Shown piece after piece: positions 40,114 to 48,879 of a stretch of 64,000 nucleotides of DNA. Below the pieces are notes generated by a model. It was given only the letters and a program-made list of their open reading frames with translations. It was not told the DNA's origin and searched no databases. The stretch's first letter is position 1. Each line of letters starts with the position of its first letter. The stretch comes from Verrucomicrobiota bacterium (GTDB lineage Bacteria; Verrucomicrobiota; Verrucomicrobiia; Limisphaerales; PALSA-1396): assembly GCA_016200005.1 (NCBI GenBank), contig JACQFP010000016.1:33837-97836 (forward strand), read 5' to 3'. Both the position numbers and the translations under genes were made by a program.

Positions 40114-41103
40114 TTAATTGAATGGGTTTTTTGGCGGATACAACACCTGATTTGTTTGCGACTCGGTTCTGGGCGGTTTCGATTTCCACAAGATGCCCCA
40201 AAGTCCCAGCCGGTTCAAATTGCTGCTGGTGACCGCCAGGTTGCTGGCCAGCAGGGAGACGTGGTTTTTTAATTGTTCGTCTTTCAACAGGCCGCCCGCC
40301 AGTCCGTGGCCGGCCTGCAAGTCGTCCAGCAGATTCTTCAATATCACGGTCGAGGATTCAATGTTATTCACGGCGATGGAAATCTGGGCGCTGTTGGTTT
40401 TCACGACGACTTGGAGGTCGTCCCCCACCGCATTAAGCTGACCGGAGAAGCGGTACACGTTGCTGACCGAGGCGTCGATGGCCGCGCGGTTGGTCTCGAT
40501 CATCGTGTTGATGCCGTCCACCGTGTTCAACGCGCGCTCGGATACCAACCGGAAATTTCCGGCGGTCGCAGAAAGATTCGTCAAGGTCTGTTCGTTGAGC
40601 ACCAGCCGGTCAATGCGGCTGATCGCGTCATCGAGTTTCTTCGCCGTTTCGTCAATGCGCTGGATGAAGCCGGCGGCGGAACGGGCCACCTCCTGAATGT
40701 TGAACGGCTCGGGCGATTCCACTTCATCACCGTCGTTGAGAAGCTCCCCGGAATTATCACCCACAATGATCCCCACGTATTGGTCGCCCAGAAAGCCGGA
40801 TTGCTCGATCACGAACCGCGCATCGCGGTGCACTTTGAAGTCTTTATAAATCTTGAGATAGATCGTCACGTGTTTGCCGTTGGGCGAAAGCTCGATGCGC
40901 GACACCGTGCCCACGGGCACGCCGGACATCAGGACGCTGGACCGAGCCTTGATGCCGGCCACATTGGCAGTCTTGAGTTTCAGTTCGTAAGTCGAGCGGA
41001 AAAAGGTTGTCCCCTTGCTGAATTGCAACAGCAGCCCCGCCAGCAGCAACAGTCCGAGGGCGACAAACAGACCGACTTTTTTTTCCAGGTTCGACTTGGC
41101 CAT
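40114..41103 (-). CDS. MlaD-type MCE lipid-binding protein (second Mla set)
   Basis: 329 residues (MAKSNLEKKVGLFVALGLLL). One N-terminal membrane helix (VGLFVALGLLLLAGLLLQF), then the MCE domain with TANVAGIKARSSVLMSGVPV and IYLKIYKDFKVHRDARFVIE, and a C-terminal helical tail. It should sit in the inner membrane facing the periplasm as the lipid-carrying ring of an Mla-type transporter. The start lies 1 bp after the ATPase stop, and its stop lies 3 bp before the PIN-TRAM start. Confidence 0.93.
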   Translation of the reverse strand: MAKSNLEKKVGLFVALGLLLLAGLLLQFSKGTTFFRSTYELKLKTANVAGIKARSSVLMSGVPVGTVSRIELSPNGKHVTIYLKIYKDFKVHRDARFVIEQSGFLGDQYVGIIVGDNSGELLNDGDEVESPEPFNIQEVARSAAGFIQRIDETAKKLDDAISRIDRLVLNEQTLTNLSATAGNFRLVSERALNTVDGINTMIETNRAAIDASVSNVYRFSGQLNAVGDDLQVVVKTNSAQISIAVNNIESSTVILKNLLDDLQAGHGLAGGLLKDEQLKNHVSLLASNLAVTSSNLNRLGLWGILWKSKPPRTESQTNQVLYPPKNPFN

Positions 41104-41104
41104 G

Positions 41105-41851
41105 TCAAAAATAATGTTCTTTCGGATCGGAAATCCCGTTGACGAAACGGTTCACCACCGGGTCGGGCGATTGAAAAATTTCGTCCGGCGTCCCGGTCAC
41201 ATAAATTTTTCCGTCGTGCAACATCATGATGCGCTGGCCGATCCGCCGCGCGCTACGCATGTCGTGCGTCACCACCACCGTCGTCACCTTCAATCGCTCC
41301 CACACGCGCAAGAGGAGCTGGTCGATGCTGTCCGCCACGATCGGGTCCAGCCCGGTGGTCGGCTCGTCATAGAGCACGATCTCCGGTTGATAGACAATCG
41401 CCCGCGCCAGGCCCACGCGCTTGCGCATGCCGCCGGACAACTCCGACGGTTTCTTTTCTTCCACGCCCGGCAACTCCACCATCTCCAGGGCTTCCCCGAC
41501 CTTTTTTGCAATCTCCGTTTCCGTCAATTTCCCCAGCCGGCGCAAGGCGAACCCGACATTTTCCGCCACCGTCAAGGAGTCGAACAACGCCGCGCCTTGA
41601 AACAACATGCCGAACTTGTGACGCACCCGGAGCAACTGGCGTTCATTCATCCGGCCAATGTTTTCACCGTCCACCAGCACTTCGCCTGCGTCCGAAATCA
41701 AAAGCCCGATCAAATGTTTCAGCAAAATGCTCTTGCCGCAGCCGCTGCGCCCGATGATGACGACCGATTCGCCCGTTTCAATCCGAAAGCTCACGCCATC
41801 CAGCACGCGCTGCGGGCCGAAACTCTTTTTCAGATCGCGGACCTCAATCAT
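41105..41851 (-). CDS. MlaF-type ABC ATPase (second Mla set)
   Basis: 248 residues from ATG 41851 (MIEVRDLKKSFGPQRVLDGV), which overlaps the mlaE stop (ATGA). All catalytic motifs are present: Walker A GRSGCGKS, Q-loop MLFQGAALF, signature LSGGMRKRVGLARA, Walker B IVLYDEPTTGLDP and switch VVVTHDMRSA. It powers phospholipid transport by MlaE and MlaD. Contrast with the degenerate copy at 21631-22404. Confidence 0.95.
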   Translation of the reverse strand: MIEVRDLKKSFGPQRVLDGVSFRIETGESVVIIGRSGCGKSILLKHLIGLLISDAGEVLVDGENIGRMNERQLLRVRHKFGMLFQGAALFDSLTVAENVGFALRRLGKLTETEIAKKVGEALEMVELPGVEEKKPSELSGGMRKRVGLARAIVYQPEIVLYDEPTTGLDPIVADSIDQLLLRVWERLKVTTVVVTHDMRSARRIGQRIMMLHDGKIYVTGTPDEIFQSPDPVVNRFVNGISDPKEHYF

Positions 41852-42528
41852 AAGTAACTCAACAGTTCGCTCAGGGAGATCGTCAGAAAGAAGTTGGAGA
41901 TCAGAATGGTGATCGAGGAATACACCACCGCTTCGGTCGTTGCGCGGCCCACGCCTGTCGAGGTGTACTTCAGCATGTTTTGCCACAAATAGGTCGGATC
42001 AATGCCCAACAAAAAAATGCCCAGCATGTAACCCGCCCCGATGCCCACCGCGATCGCTTCTGCGTTCAACAACGGCACCGCAATGATGGCCGACAACAAG
42101 CGCGGCACCACCAGATAATCGACCGGATGCGTGGCCAGCGTGCGCAACGCATCGATCTGCTCCGTCACCTTCATCGTGCCCAGTTCGGCGGCCATCGCCG
42201 CGCCGACGCGTCCCGCCACCATAAGCGCCGTCAGCACCGGGCCAAGCTCGCTCGCCATCGAAACACTCACGACCGCCAGCGTGGCGGTGTCCATCCTGAC
42301 CTTGTGAAATTGAAAATAAGTTTGTGCGCACAGCACCATGCCGGTGAACGCGCCGGTGATCAGCACGACGGATTGGGATTTCACGCCGATGAAATGAAGC
42401 TGATAGGCCAGGTCACGCCAAATGACTTTGCGGGTAAACAGCGAATGGACGGCCTCCTGGCACAGCAAGGTGATGCGCCCCAGACCTTGCAACCACTCCG
42501 CGATCCACTTGTTGGCGAAGAAATTCAT
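41848..42528 (-). CDS. MlaE-type ABC permease (second Mla set)
   Basis: 226 residues from ATG 42528. Signature ITGAFTGMVLCAQTYFQFHK, VSMASELGPVLTALMVAGRV, GTMKVTEQIDALRTLATHPV and DYLVVPRLLSAIIAVPLLNA, with five to six hydrophobic helices. First gene of a six-gene minus-strand unit (mlaE, mlaF, mlaD, PIN-TRAM, DUF2007, GlcD-like) with overlaps or gaps of 1-13 bp. Confidence 0.93.
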   Translation of the reverse strand: MNFFANKWIAEWLQGLGRITLLCQEAVHSLFTRKVIWRDLAYQLHFIGVKSQSVVLITGAFTGMVLCAQTYFQFHKVRMDTATLAVVSVSMASELGPVLTALMVAGRVGAAMAAELGTMKVTEQIDALRTLATHPVDYLVVPRLLSAIIAVPLLNAEAIAVGIGAGYMLGIFLLGIDPTYLWQNMLKYTSTGVGRATTEAVVYSSITILISNFFLTISLSELLSYL

Positions 42529-42669
42529 TGGCAATAAAATCCTAGCAAAGAGCAGTGGGCTTGGCCAGTGATTGATTGAATGGAGTGGGAGACGATTTCG
42601 AGGAGGATGAAAATGGGCACTCAGAATCCCGCGTCAGCGATGCCACCACCATGCCCAGTACATCCCGAT

Positions 42670-44136
42670 TCAAGGGAGCAACCGCACACGGTAATAACGT
42701 TCCGCGTCGCCGACGGGACTGTCTATGTAGGAACTGGTGTTGTTTGTCGCCGTGAAATCTGGGAGGAGGGGCGTCCAGTTTGCGGCAGACAGCGAGGATG
42801 TATGTTCCACCCGATACGTTCCGTTCGTGAATGAAGACCAGCTCAATCCAATGTTGCCATTGGACTGGGTGAGGGAAGTGATCTGCGGCACTTGAGCCAA
42901 TCGGAAAAAAAGGCCGACGTTTCCATCGAGCGACGGGTTACGCGCTACATCTCCCGTGACAGCGTAAAGATTTCCATCGTGCGCTAGCGTGAGTTCTGCG
43001 AATGGATTCTGAGCATTCGTGCCATCGAATCGCGCGACGACGATCAGCACGCCGTTTGTGGTCACGCTGTAAATAGTGCCAACTTCCCCAAAAGCCGAAT
43101 TTGTGTTTAGTGTGCCATGCGAAGTGACGCCATAGAATTTGCCATCAGCCCCTTGCGCCACTCCTGAAAAAGGCCTTTTGCCGTTTGTTCCGTCGAAAGA
43201 CGCCAGCGTGTTCAAGGTGCCGTCCGGCGTCATCTTGAACACTGTGCCATTGCTAAACGTCCCGCCTGTCGGGGTCGTTCCGTAAAAGTTGCCATCACTT
43301 CCCAGTGCCAAGCCGGCATAGGGCCTTGAGCCATTTGCGCCGTTGAACCAGACGAGCGTAGTCAGCAGACCATTTGTCGTGACTTTGAACACCGTGCCAT
43401 TGCCGGTGTATGCGCCAGCAAAATTGCTGCCTCCATATCCTGTAGTGCCATAGAAATCTCCATCGGTTCCTTGAGCCAAGCCGAAAAGAGGGTTGCTTCC
43501 GTTCGTTCCGTTGAAAGAAAGCGACCATATCAGCGATCCGCCAAGGCTAATCCTGAAAATTGTACCCAAGCCGTTCGTTCCCTCCGGCGTAGTACCATAT
43601 AAGCTCTCGTCGCTTCCTTGCGCCAGAGGGCCATTGGGCCCGCTGCCGTTTGTACCGTTGAAAGAAAACAGCGTGGTTAACACGCCGTTTGTTGTGATCC
43701 TAAACACTGTGCCGTTGCCACCAAACATTCCACTGTTCGTTCCCCCTTGTTGCGTCGTGCCGTATAACATGCCGTCGGTTGCAAGCATCAATCCACCAAA
43801 GGGATTATTGCCATTTGTCCCATTGAACGAAACCAACGGAGTCACTACACCAGCAGCTTTGATCTTGAAGACGCAGCCCAGCCCATTCGATCCGCCAAAC
43901 CTGCTCGTACCGTAGAAATTACCATCGTTGCCCTGTACCAACCGACAAAAAGGATATTTCGGACCCGTCCCCGATGACGGAAATTCGTAAAACGATTGGA
44001 ACGCATACTCAGCCCGTGCGGTCTGTGATGCAGCCGAACAAACGATCATCGTCCCAAGGACAAGGGCCGCCGAGCAACCCGCGCGAATGTTGAACTGGTT
44101 TTGCGAAAGAGAGCGAGTCGATTTGGAAAGTATCAT
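42670..44136 (-). CDS. Secreted TIGR03803-type repeat protein
   Basis: 488 residues. An N-terminal signal peptide is present (AGCSAALVLGTMIVCSAA ending near TARAE). The body is about six to seven repeats of roughly 55-60 residues, each with a GxDGNFYGTT core followed by GTVFKxTxxGxLTTLxSFNG, as in YIGNFYGTTRFGGSN-like units; this matches the TIGR03803 tandem repeat. The last 90 residues (ITSLTQSNGNIGLSWSSFTN) look like a short beta-sandwich or fibronectin-like domain followed by YYRVRLLP. Probably a surface or secreted beta-propeller; function unknown. No clear anchoring signal. Confidence 0.85.
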   Translation of the reverse strand: MILSKSTRSLSQNQFNIRAGCSAALVLGTMIVCSAASQTARAEYAFQSFYEFPSSGTGPKYPFCRLVQGNDGNFYGTSRFGGSNGLGCVFKIKAAGVVTPLVSFNGTNGNNPFGGLMLATDGMLYGTTQQGGTNSGMFGGNGTVFRITTNGVLTTLFSFNGTNGSGPNGPLAQGSDESLYGTTPEGTNGLGTIFRISLGGSLIWSLSFNGTNGSNPLFGLAQGTDGDFYGTTGYGGSNFAGAYTGNGTVFKVTTNGLLTTLVWFNGANGSRPYAGLALGSDGNFYGTTPTGGTFSNGTVFKMTPDGTLNTLASFDGTNGKRPFSGVAQGADGKFYGVTSHGTLNTNSAFGEVGTIYSVTTNGVLIVVARFDGTNAQNPFAELTLAHDGNLYAVTGDVARNPSLDGNVGLFFRLAQVPQITSLTQSNGNIGLSWSSFTNGTYRVEHTSSLSAANWTPLLPDFTATNNTSSYIDSPVGDAERYYRVRLLP

Positions 44137-44212
44137 AAGAGTTGAGAGCGGAATAAATTCACTCCCTCATTGACCAACCGAGCACCAGTTTAAGCAAAAT
44201 TTTCGTGGACTG

Positions 44213-46255
44213 TCAAAATGAATGAAATAACCTGGACTGCTTCGGCAATTCCCAATGTTCGCCGAAGAAACCGGCGTCGGCGATGCCGCCGGGTGCGCGG
44301 GAGGAAACCGGCACGTTCACATCCACGATGGCAAAGTCCGGCAACTTGGGCACCTGCCGCGCGTTGTTCAACTGATCATATTCGCGGAACGTGAAGCCGC
44401 TGTTTAGCACAACGTAACGTTTCGGATTCAGCGGATTGGGATAAATCAGCACGGGCACGTGATGGTCGGGCGCATAAGTCCGGGTGCCCACGCGCAGTTC
44501 CGACGCGCTCCATTTGATCGGCAGCTTGTCCGCCACTCTGGCCAGCAGTTGGTTGCTCGCCGGATCGCCCCAGAGCACCAGGTTGCTCGCAGCGATGTCG
44601 GCATCGGTGATCTCGGTGTCGTCCTTCACGCGGGGTTCGCCGCGAAACTGCAACTTCCATTGTTCGATGGCGTGCGCCATTTCCGCCGCCGCCCATGCGC
44701 CGACTTTTTCGTTCATCGGTTTGCCGGTGGGACGCACCATGATGAACGAATCCATGAACGCGTCGTCAATCGGGCCTTGGAGACCGTGTTGCTTGCGCAA
44801 CGTTCCATCGTCGGAGGAGGTCGCGGTTTCCCAACGTTTGCCATTCTTCCGGAAATGCGCTGTCCATGAGCGATCGGATAGCACGCGTGGCGCTGTCAGC
44901 TTGCGTCCGTCAATTTCAACTCTCGGTGGGCGCGTGTTGTCGAGCGGACACAGCCCCGGCGCGAAGTCCAGCGTCAGCGGCGAAACATTTTTCGTCGTCA
45001 GCTTCACGCTGTTGTTGTCGTCATCAAGCACGGCATCGACGCGTGCGCGTTCCCAATGTTGCTCCAGGCCATCCACCGTCACCCAGTTCATCTGGTTGTA
45101 ACGGAGCGTCCAGGTCGTGAAGCGAATGTGATCGGGAACGGGATTGCGTCCGCGCCCCGCGATGCTGTCGATGCGGCGGTTGATTTCCGTCTTGGAATCC
45201 CGGTGATAGCTGTGAGCGGTTTTCGGCCCGATGATGTGGACCATCTCGATTCCTTCGGCGGCCAGCGCCTTGCCCATGATGTCGGCGGCCTGCTTCTGGC
45301 TGTCGATTTCGCCGCTGTAGGCGACGGTGGGACAGTTGAAGAGGTTGACGGCGTAATCGGTGCAATCGTAAAGGTGCCAGAGTTTTTTCTCGTACCACGT
45401 CGGCGCGAGCGTTTCCTTTTGAAAGACCTTCAGGAACTCCGGCGTCTCGGAAAACCCGGCGCCCGGCGCCGCCGCCGCCCACAGCCCTGCGTAATGAACG
45501 GCGATATGCCAGCACGCCGCGCCACCGAGAGAAAAGCCGCGCACGACAAGCCGGTTTTCGTCAATCGGATAATGTTTGCGCACGTTGTCCAACGCTTCAA
45601 ACACATCGACTTCGCCCGCGAACTTGTTCCCGTTGCAGTAACGTCCATAGAGATGCAGCACGAACGTATCGGGCGGTGTGAATTCGCCCGGCGACCTTTG
45701 CCGGCCATTGATGAAATCCAATTCCGTCAGCGTCTCGCCGCGTCCGTGAAACCAGAGATCCAGCCGATGCGCGCGGCCCGAACCGGCTTGATAGGTGGGC
45801 GGCACAACCAAACCGTAGGGCTGCACCGAGCCGTCGATTTTGGAAACATAACCGCGGACGATCAAGCCGGTGGCAGTCGTCCAGGGCGCCTTGCCCTCGC
45901 GCAACGACTGGGCGCGTTCGTGACCTTGCTTCAGAAAGTCGCGGGCGATTTGGGTCTGGTTCGTTCGGTAAAATTCGTTATAGGCCAGCGCGTAACGGAC
46001 GGCGTTGTGGAAAATCTGAACGTCCGGCAGCAACTCCAGCAGTGCGGGCTTCGACAATTCCGCGCGGAGCGAATCAATCTCCCTGCCGAGTTCGGCCACA
46101 CCTACCGTGAGTTCCGCGCGGTCAGTTTCCGGAATGGCCACGCCTGGCGGCGGAACAGGGCGGACTTTGTCCGGCAGATTGTCCGACAGCCCGTCGGCGC
46201 GGCAAGCGGTAGCGCAAAGGAAGGTGGTCAAAAAAACGAGGCAATGTTTGTTCAT
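44213..46255 (-). CDS. Secreted alpha/beta hydrolase (prolyl-oligopeptidase-type esterase)
   Basis: 680 residues with signal peptide MNKHCLVFLTTFLCATACRA. The alpha/beta-hydrolase core has HRLDLWFHGRGETLTELDF, the nucleophile elbow GFSLGGAACWH (Ser) and a later IIGPKTAHSYH that can supply the catalytic His. Both flanking regions are lengthy. The last 250 residues (VDAVLDDDNNSVKLTTKNVS and VVLNSGFTFREYDQLNNARQ) look like a beta-rich domain seen in Planctomycetes/Verrucomicrobia esterase-like proteins. Likely periplasmic or secreted, acting on an ester or peptide; substrate unknown. Confidence 0.8.
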   Translation of the reverse strand: MNKHCLVFLTTFLCATACRADGLSDNLPDKVRPVPPPGVAIPETDRAELTVGVAELGREIDSLRAELSKPALLELLPDVQIFHNAVRYALAYNEFYRTNQTQIARDFLKQGHERAQSLREGKAPWTTATGLIVRGYVSKIDGSVQPYGLVVPPTYQAGSGRAHRLDLWFHGRGETLTELDFINGRQRSPGEFTPPDTFVLHLYGRYCNGNKFAGEVDVFEALDNVRKHYPIDENRLVVRGFSLGGAACWHIAVHYAGLWAAAAPGAGFSETPEFLKVFQKETLAPTWYEKKLWHLYDCTDYAVNLFNCPTVAYSGEIDSQKQAADIMGKALAAEGIEMVHIIGPKTAHSYHRDSKTEINRRIDSIAGRGRNPVPDHIRFTTWTLRYNQMNWVTVDGLEQHWERARVDAVLDDDNNSVKLTTKNVSPLTLDFAPGLCPLDNTRPPRVEIDGRKLTAPRVLSDRSWTAHFRKNGKRWETATSSDDGTLRKQHGLQGPIDDAFMDSFIMVRPTGKPMNEKVGAWAAAEMAHAIEQWKLQFRGEPRVKDDTEITDADIAASNLVLWGDPASNQLLARVADKLPIKWSASELRVGTRTYAPDHHVPVLIYPNPLNPKRYVVLNSGFTFREYDQLNNARQVPKLPDFAIVDVNVPVSSRAPGGIADAGFFGEHWELPKQSRLFHSF

Positions 46256-46329
46256 AAATTATTTTTTCGCGTGGACGCAACAACGTGCTCCGGCTTCGCC
46301 AATGGACCGATGCATTCGCCGCCAGGTTT

Positions 46330-46404
46330 TGGACTGCGCCAGTCCTCTGGCGCTTTCTGTCGGGCGTTCTTCTTCCAAAAGCGGCAGAGGACTGCCGCAG
46401 TCCA
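46330..46404. repeat. Outer-stem/inner-hairpin repeat element
   Basis: Ends TGGACTGCG (46330-46338) and CGCAGTCCA (46396-46404) are complementary; inside are the hairpins GCGCCAGTCCTCTGGCGC and GCGGCAGAGGACTGCCGC. Same architecture as the elements at 21462, 26847 and 30992. It lies between the esterase and the DUF1592-type gene, 24 bp after the stop of the latter, so it may also act as a transcript end. Confidence 0.85.
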
Positions 46405-46427
46405 CGACGCTGGCGCGCCAGAAATGT

Positions 46428-48764
46428 TCATGGTCCCGCTTGCGCCGTGCGCTGTTCCTCGCCGCGACGTTTTTGGAAGGGCGTGCTCTTGACCACTTCA
46501 AGCACGAGCGCAGAAAACTTGTAATTGTTTTTTGCCAGTCCCTTTGAAATCTGGTCGATGGCGCACTTGTCGTAATGTTCCAAGCCGCGCCCCAACGCAT
46601 ACGTCAGCATTTTTTCTGACAGGCAGCGGATGAAGTCCTCCTTTTTCTTTTTCACGAGCAAGTCGCGAAACTCGGCCACGCCATTGAAGGATTCACCGGT
46701 GACCAGTTCGCCGGACGCGTCGATGGGAAAGTTTCCATCCTTTTCGCGCCACTTGCCGATAGCGTCGAAATTTTCGAAGCCAAAACCAATCGGGTCCATG
46801 CGCGCGTGGCAGCCGGCGCAGTTTGGATCGGCGCGATGCTGTTCCATGCGTTGACGCAGCGTGCCGGACAGAACTACTTCTTTGGCCTCACTCAATTCCG
46901 GCACGTTGCCGGGCGGCGGTGGCGGCGGCGTGCCGAGCAGGTTTTCCAAAACCCATTTGCCGCGTTTGACTGGCGAGGTGCGGGTTGGGTTCGAAGTGAT
47001 CGTCAGTATGCCGGCGTGCGTCAACACGCCGCCGCGCTGTTTGCCGGCGAACGTGACGCGCTGAAATTCATCCCCTTTGACGCCCGCGATGCCGTAATGC
47101 CGGGCCAGACGTTCGTTGAGGAAAGTGTAATTCGCGTCGAGGAAGTCGAGCACGCTGCGGTCTTTGCGCATGATGTAGGAGAAGAACGACTTGGTTTCCT
47201 TCTCCATCGCGCGTCGCAGATCGTCGTCAAAGTCCGGGAATTGTCCGTGGTCGGGCGAGACCATTTGCAGATTGCGGATTTGCAACCATTGGCCGGCGAA
47301 GTTGTCCACCAGCGCTTCGGACTTGGGATCGTTCAACATCCGTTTGACCTGTGACTCCAGGTTCTTCCGCAACCGTCCGTGCTCGGCGAGTGCGAAGATT
47401 TTGTCGTCTGGCATGGTGCTCCAAAGGAAATAAGAGAGCCGCGATGCCAGCGCATATTCATTGACGAGGTGGATGGATTTCGGATTGTCCGGTTCGGGTT
47501 GGAGTTCGCCACGAAACAGAAAGTGCGGTGACACCAAAACGGCTTGCAGCGCCAGCTTGATTCCTTTTTCAAAACTCTCGCCCTGCTGGTCGGCCAGTTC
47601 GACGAACTTGACCAGTCGCTCCACCTCGTTGGTGGAAACCGGACGCCGAAAGGCGCGTCGGGCAAAATTGCCGATGATCTCGCGGGCGCAGGCCAGTTTC
47701 GTCGTCGGTGTCGGCTGGCGGATGAAAATGCGCTTGTGCGTTTCCGGCAACATCGGCGGCCCGGGCGGGCCGACCACTTCAAGATAGTCGATGATCAGGT
47801 TGCGGTCGCGATTGTCGGGATTCGGGTCGTCGGGGTTGACGTAGTTGTTGATGTAAGCGGCGGCGAGTTTTTTTTCGCCGGCCTGAATCGGCACGCGAAT
47901 TTCATAAATCGCCGGTGCGTTCTCCACCGCCTTGACATCAAAAACCTTGACCGCTTTGCCATCGAGACGGAACTCCATGCGCGCCGGGTCCGGTCCGGCT
48001 TGCTGCCCAAAGGCCCGCGCGCGCAGCGTATATTCGCCGTCCTTGGGAAATTGGAACGGAGTGAACACCTCCCCTTCGCGGGTCAAAATGCGCGCGCCAT
48101 TCCCATACTCACTACCGGGCGCGGTCGATTCCAGTTTACCGGCGGGAAACTTGATGGCCGGCCCGTTGGTGGAGGGATTGATTACGATGGCGGAGCCAAG
48201 AATCTTGTCCGCCACCGCCATGTATTTCTCCAACAGAATGGGCGGCAACGACAGCACGTCGCCGATATTGTCGAAACCATAACCCACGTCATCGGCGGGG
48301 AAATCATCGGCCGGTTGAAAATCGACGCCGACCAGGTCGCGGATGGTGTTGTTGTATTCGACGCGATTGAGGCGGCGCAGCGTGACGCGTCCGGGATCGG
48401 GATGATCGCAATCGCAGTGGAATACTTTTGCCTCGATCCACCGGGCGATTAAATCCCGTTGTGCCTGGGTGGGCTGAGGTTTTCTCTCCGGCGGCATTTC
48501 ATGAGTGCGGACGTGGTGGAGCACAGTTTCCCAAACTTTCGGATTTTTCAGAACCGCGGCTTCGTCCGAGAATGCCTGCAAGGAGAGGCCGCCCTTTTTC
48601 TTTTTGTCGCCATGACATTCGTAGCAGTACTTGCTCAACACCGGTTTGACATCGGCTTGAAAGGCTGGCTGCTTTTCCCTTAGGCTGAATTGGACGACGC
48701 CCAGAAACACGATGGGCACCCCGATGATCGCCGCCAGTTTTAAGATGGAGTCGCGCACGGCCAC
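46428..48764 (-). CDS. Planctomycete-type cytochrome c protein with DUF1587/1592/1588/1585 domains
   Basis: 778 residues. An N-terminal membrane anchor (LKLAAIIGVPIVFLGVVQF) is followed by a cytochrome-c-like CYECHG site, then DUF1587 (RVTLRRLNRVEYNNTIRDLV, DDVGYGFDNIGDVLSLPP), a beta-rich CBM-like stretch, DUF1595/1592 (FARRAFRRPVSTNEVERLVK, YALASRLSYFLWSTMPDDKI, LVDNFAGQWLQIRNLQMVSP), DUF1588 (RGGVLTHAGILTITSNPTRT, GTPPPPPPGNVPEL) and DUF1585 (CAGCHARMDPIGFGFENFD, MLTYALGRGLEHYDKC). A second heme site CAGCH is seen. Such proteins usually have a DUF1552 partner; none adjoins. Confidence 0.9.
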   Translation of the reverse strand: MAVRDSILKLAAIIGVPIVFLGVVQFSLREKQPAFQADVKPVLSKYCYECHGDKKKKGGLSLQAFSDEAAVLKNPKVWETVLHHVRTHEMPPERKPQPTQAQRDLIARWIEAKVFHCDCDHPDPGRVTLRRLNRVEYNNTIRDLVGVDFQPADDFPADDVGYGFDNIGDVLSLPPILLEKYMAVADKILGSAIVINPSTNGPAIKFPAGKLESTAPGSEYGNGARILTREGEVFTPFQFPKDGEYTLRARAFGQQAGPDPARMEFRLDGKAVKVFDVKAVENAPAIYEIRVPIQAGEKKLAAAYINNYVNPDDPNPDNRDRNLIIDYLEVVGPPGPPMLPETHKRIFIRQPTPTTKLACAREIIGNFARRAFRRPVSTNEVERLVKFVELADQQGESFEKGIKLALQAVLVSPHFLFRGELQPEPDNPKSIHLVNEYALASRLSYFLWSTMPDDKIFALAEHGRLRKNLESQVKRMLNDPKSEALVDNFAGQWLQIRNLQMVSPDHGQFPDFDDDLRRAMEKETKSFFSYIMRKDRSVLDFLDANYTFLNERLARHYGIAGVKGDEFQRVTFAGKQRGGVLTHAGILTITSNPTRTSPVKRGKWVLENLLGTPPPPPPGNVPELSEAKEVVLSGTLRQRMEQHRADPNCAGCHARMDPIGFGFENFDAIGKWREKDGNFPIDASGELVTGESFNGVAEFRDLLVKKKKEDFIRCLSEKMLTYALGRGLEHYDKCAIDQISKGLAKNNYKFSALVLEVVKSTPFQKRRGEEQRTAQAGP

Positions 48765-48879
48765 GTTTTCAAGCCTAGACGCATCGCCGGCAAATTTGGA
48801 GAAGATTCTTTGAGCAATCCTCTTAACGACTTAAGCTCCAGCGTTGCTCGCGAACCGGCATTGCGCCTGCGAACGCGGT

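Noticed and set aside
38971..40272. A 433-residue plus-strand frame opposite the PIN-TRAM gene
   Set aside because: Shadow of a well-supported operon gene with TRAM and PIN motifs.
45056..46492. A 478-residue plus-strand frame opposite the secreted hydrolase
   Set aside because: The minus-strand gene has a signal peptide and a nucleophile elbow; the plus-strand frame has neither family pattern nor start signal.
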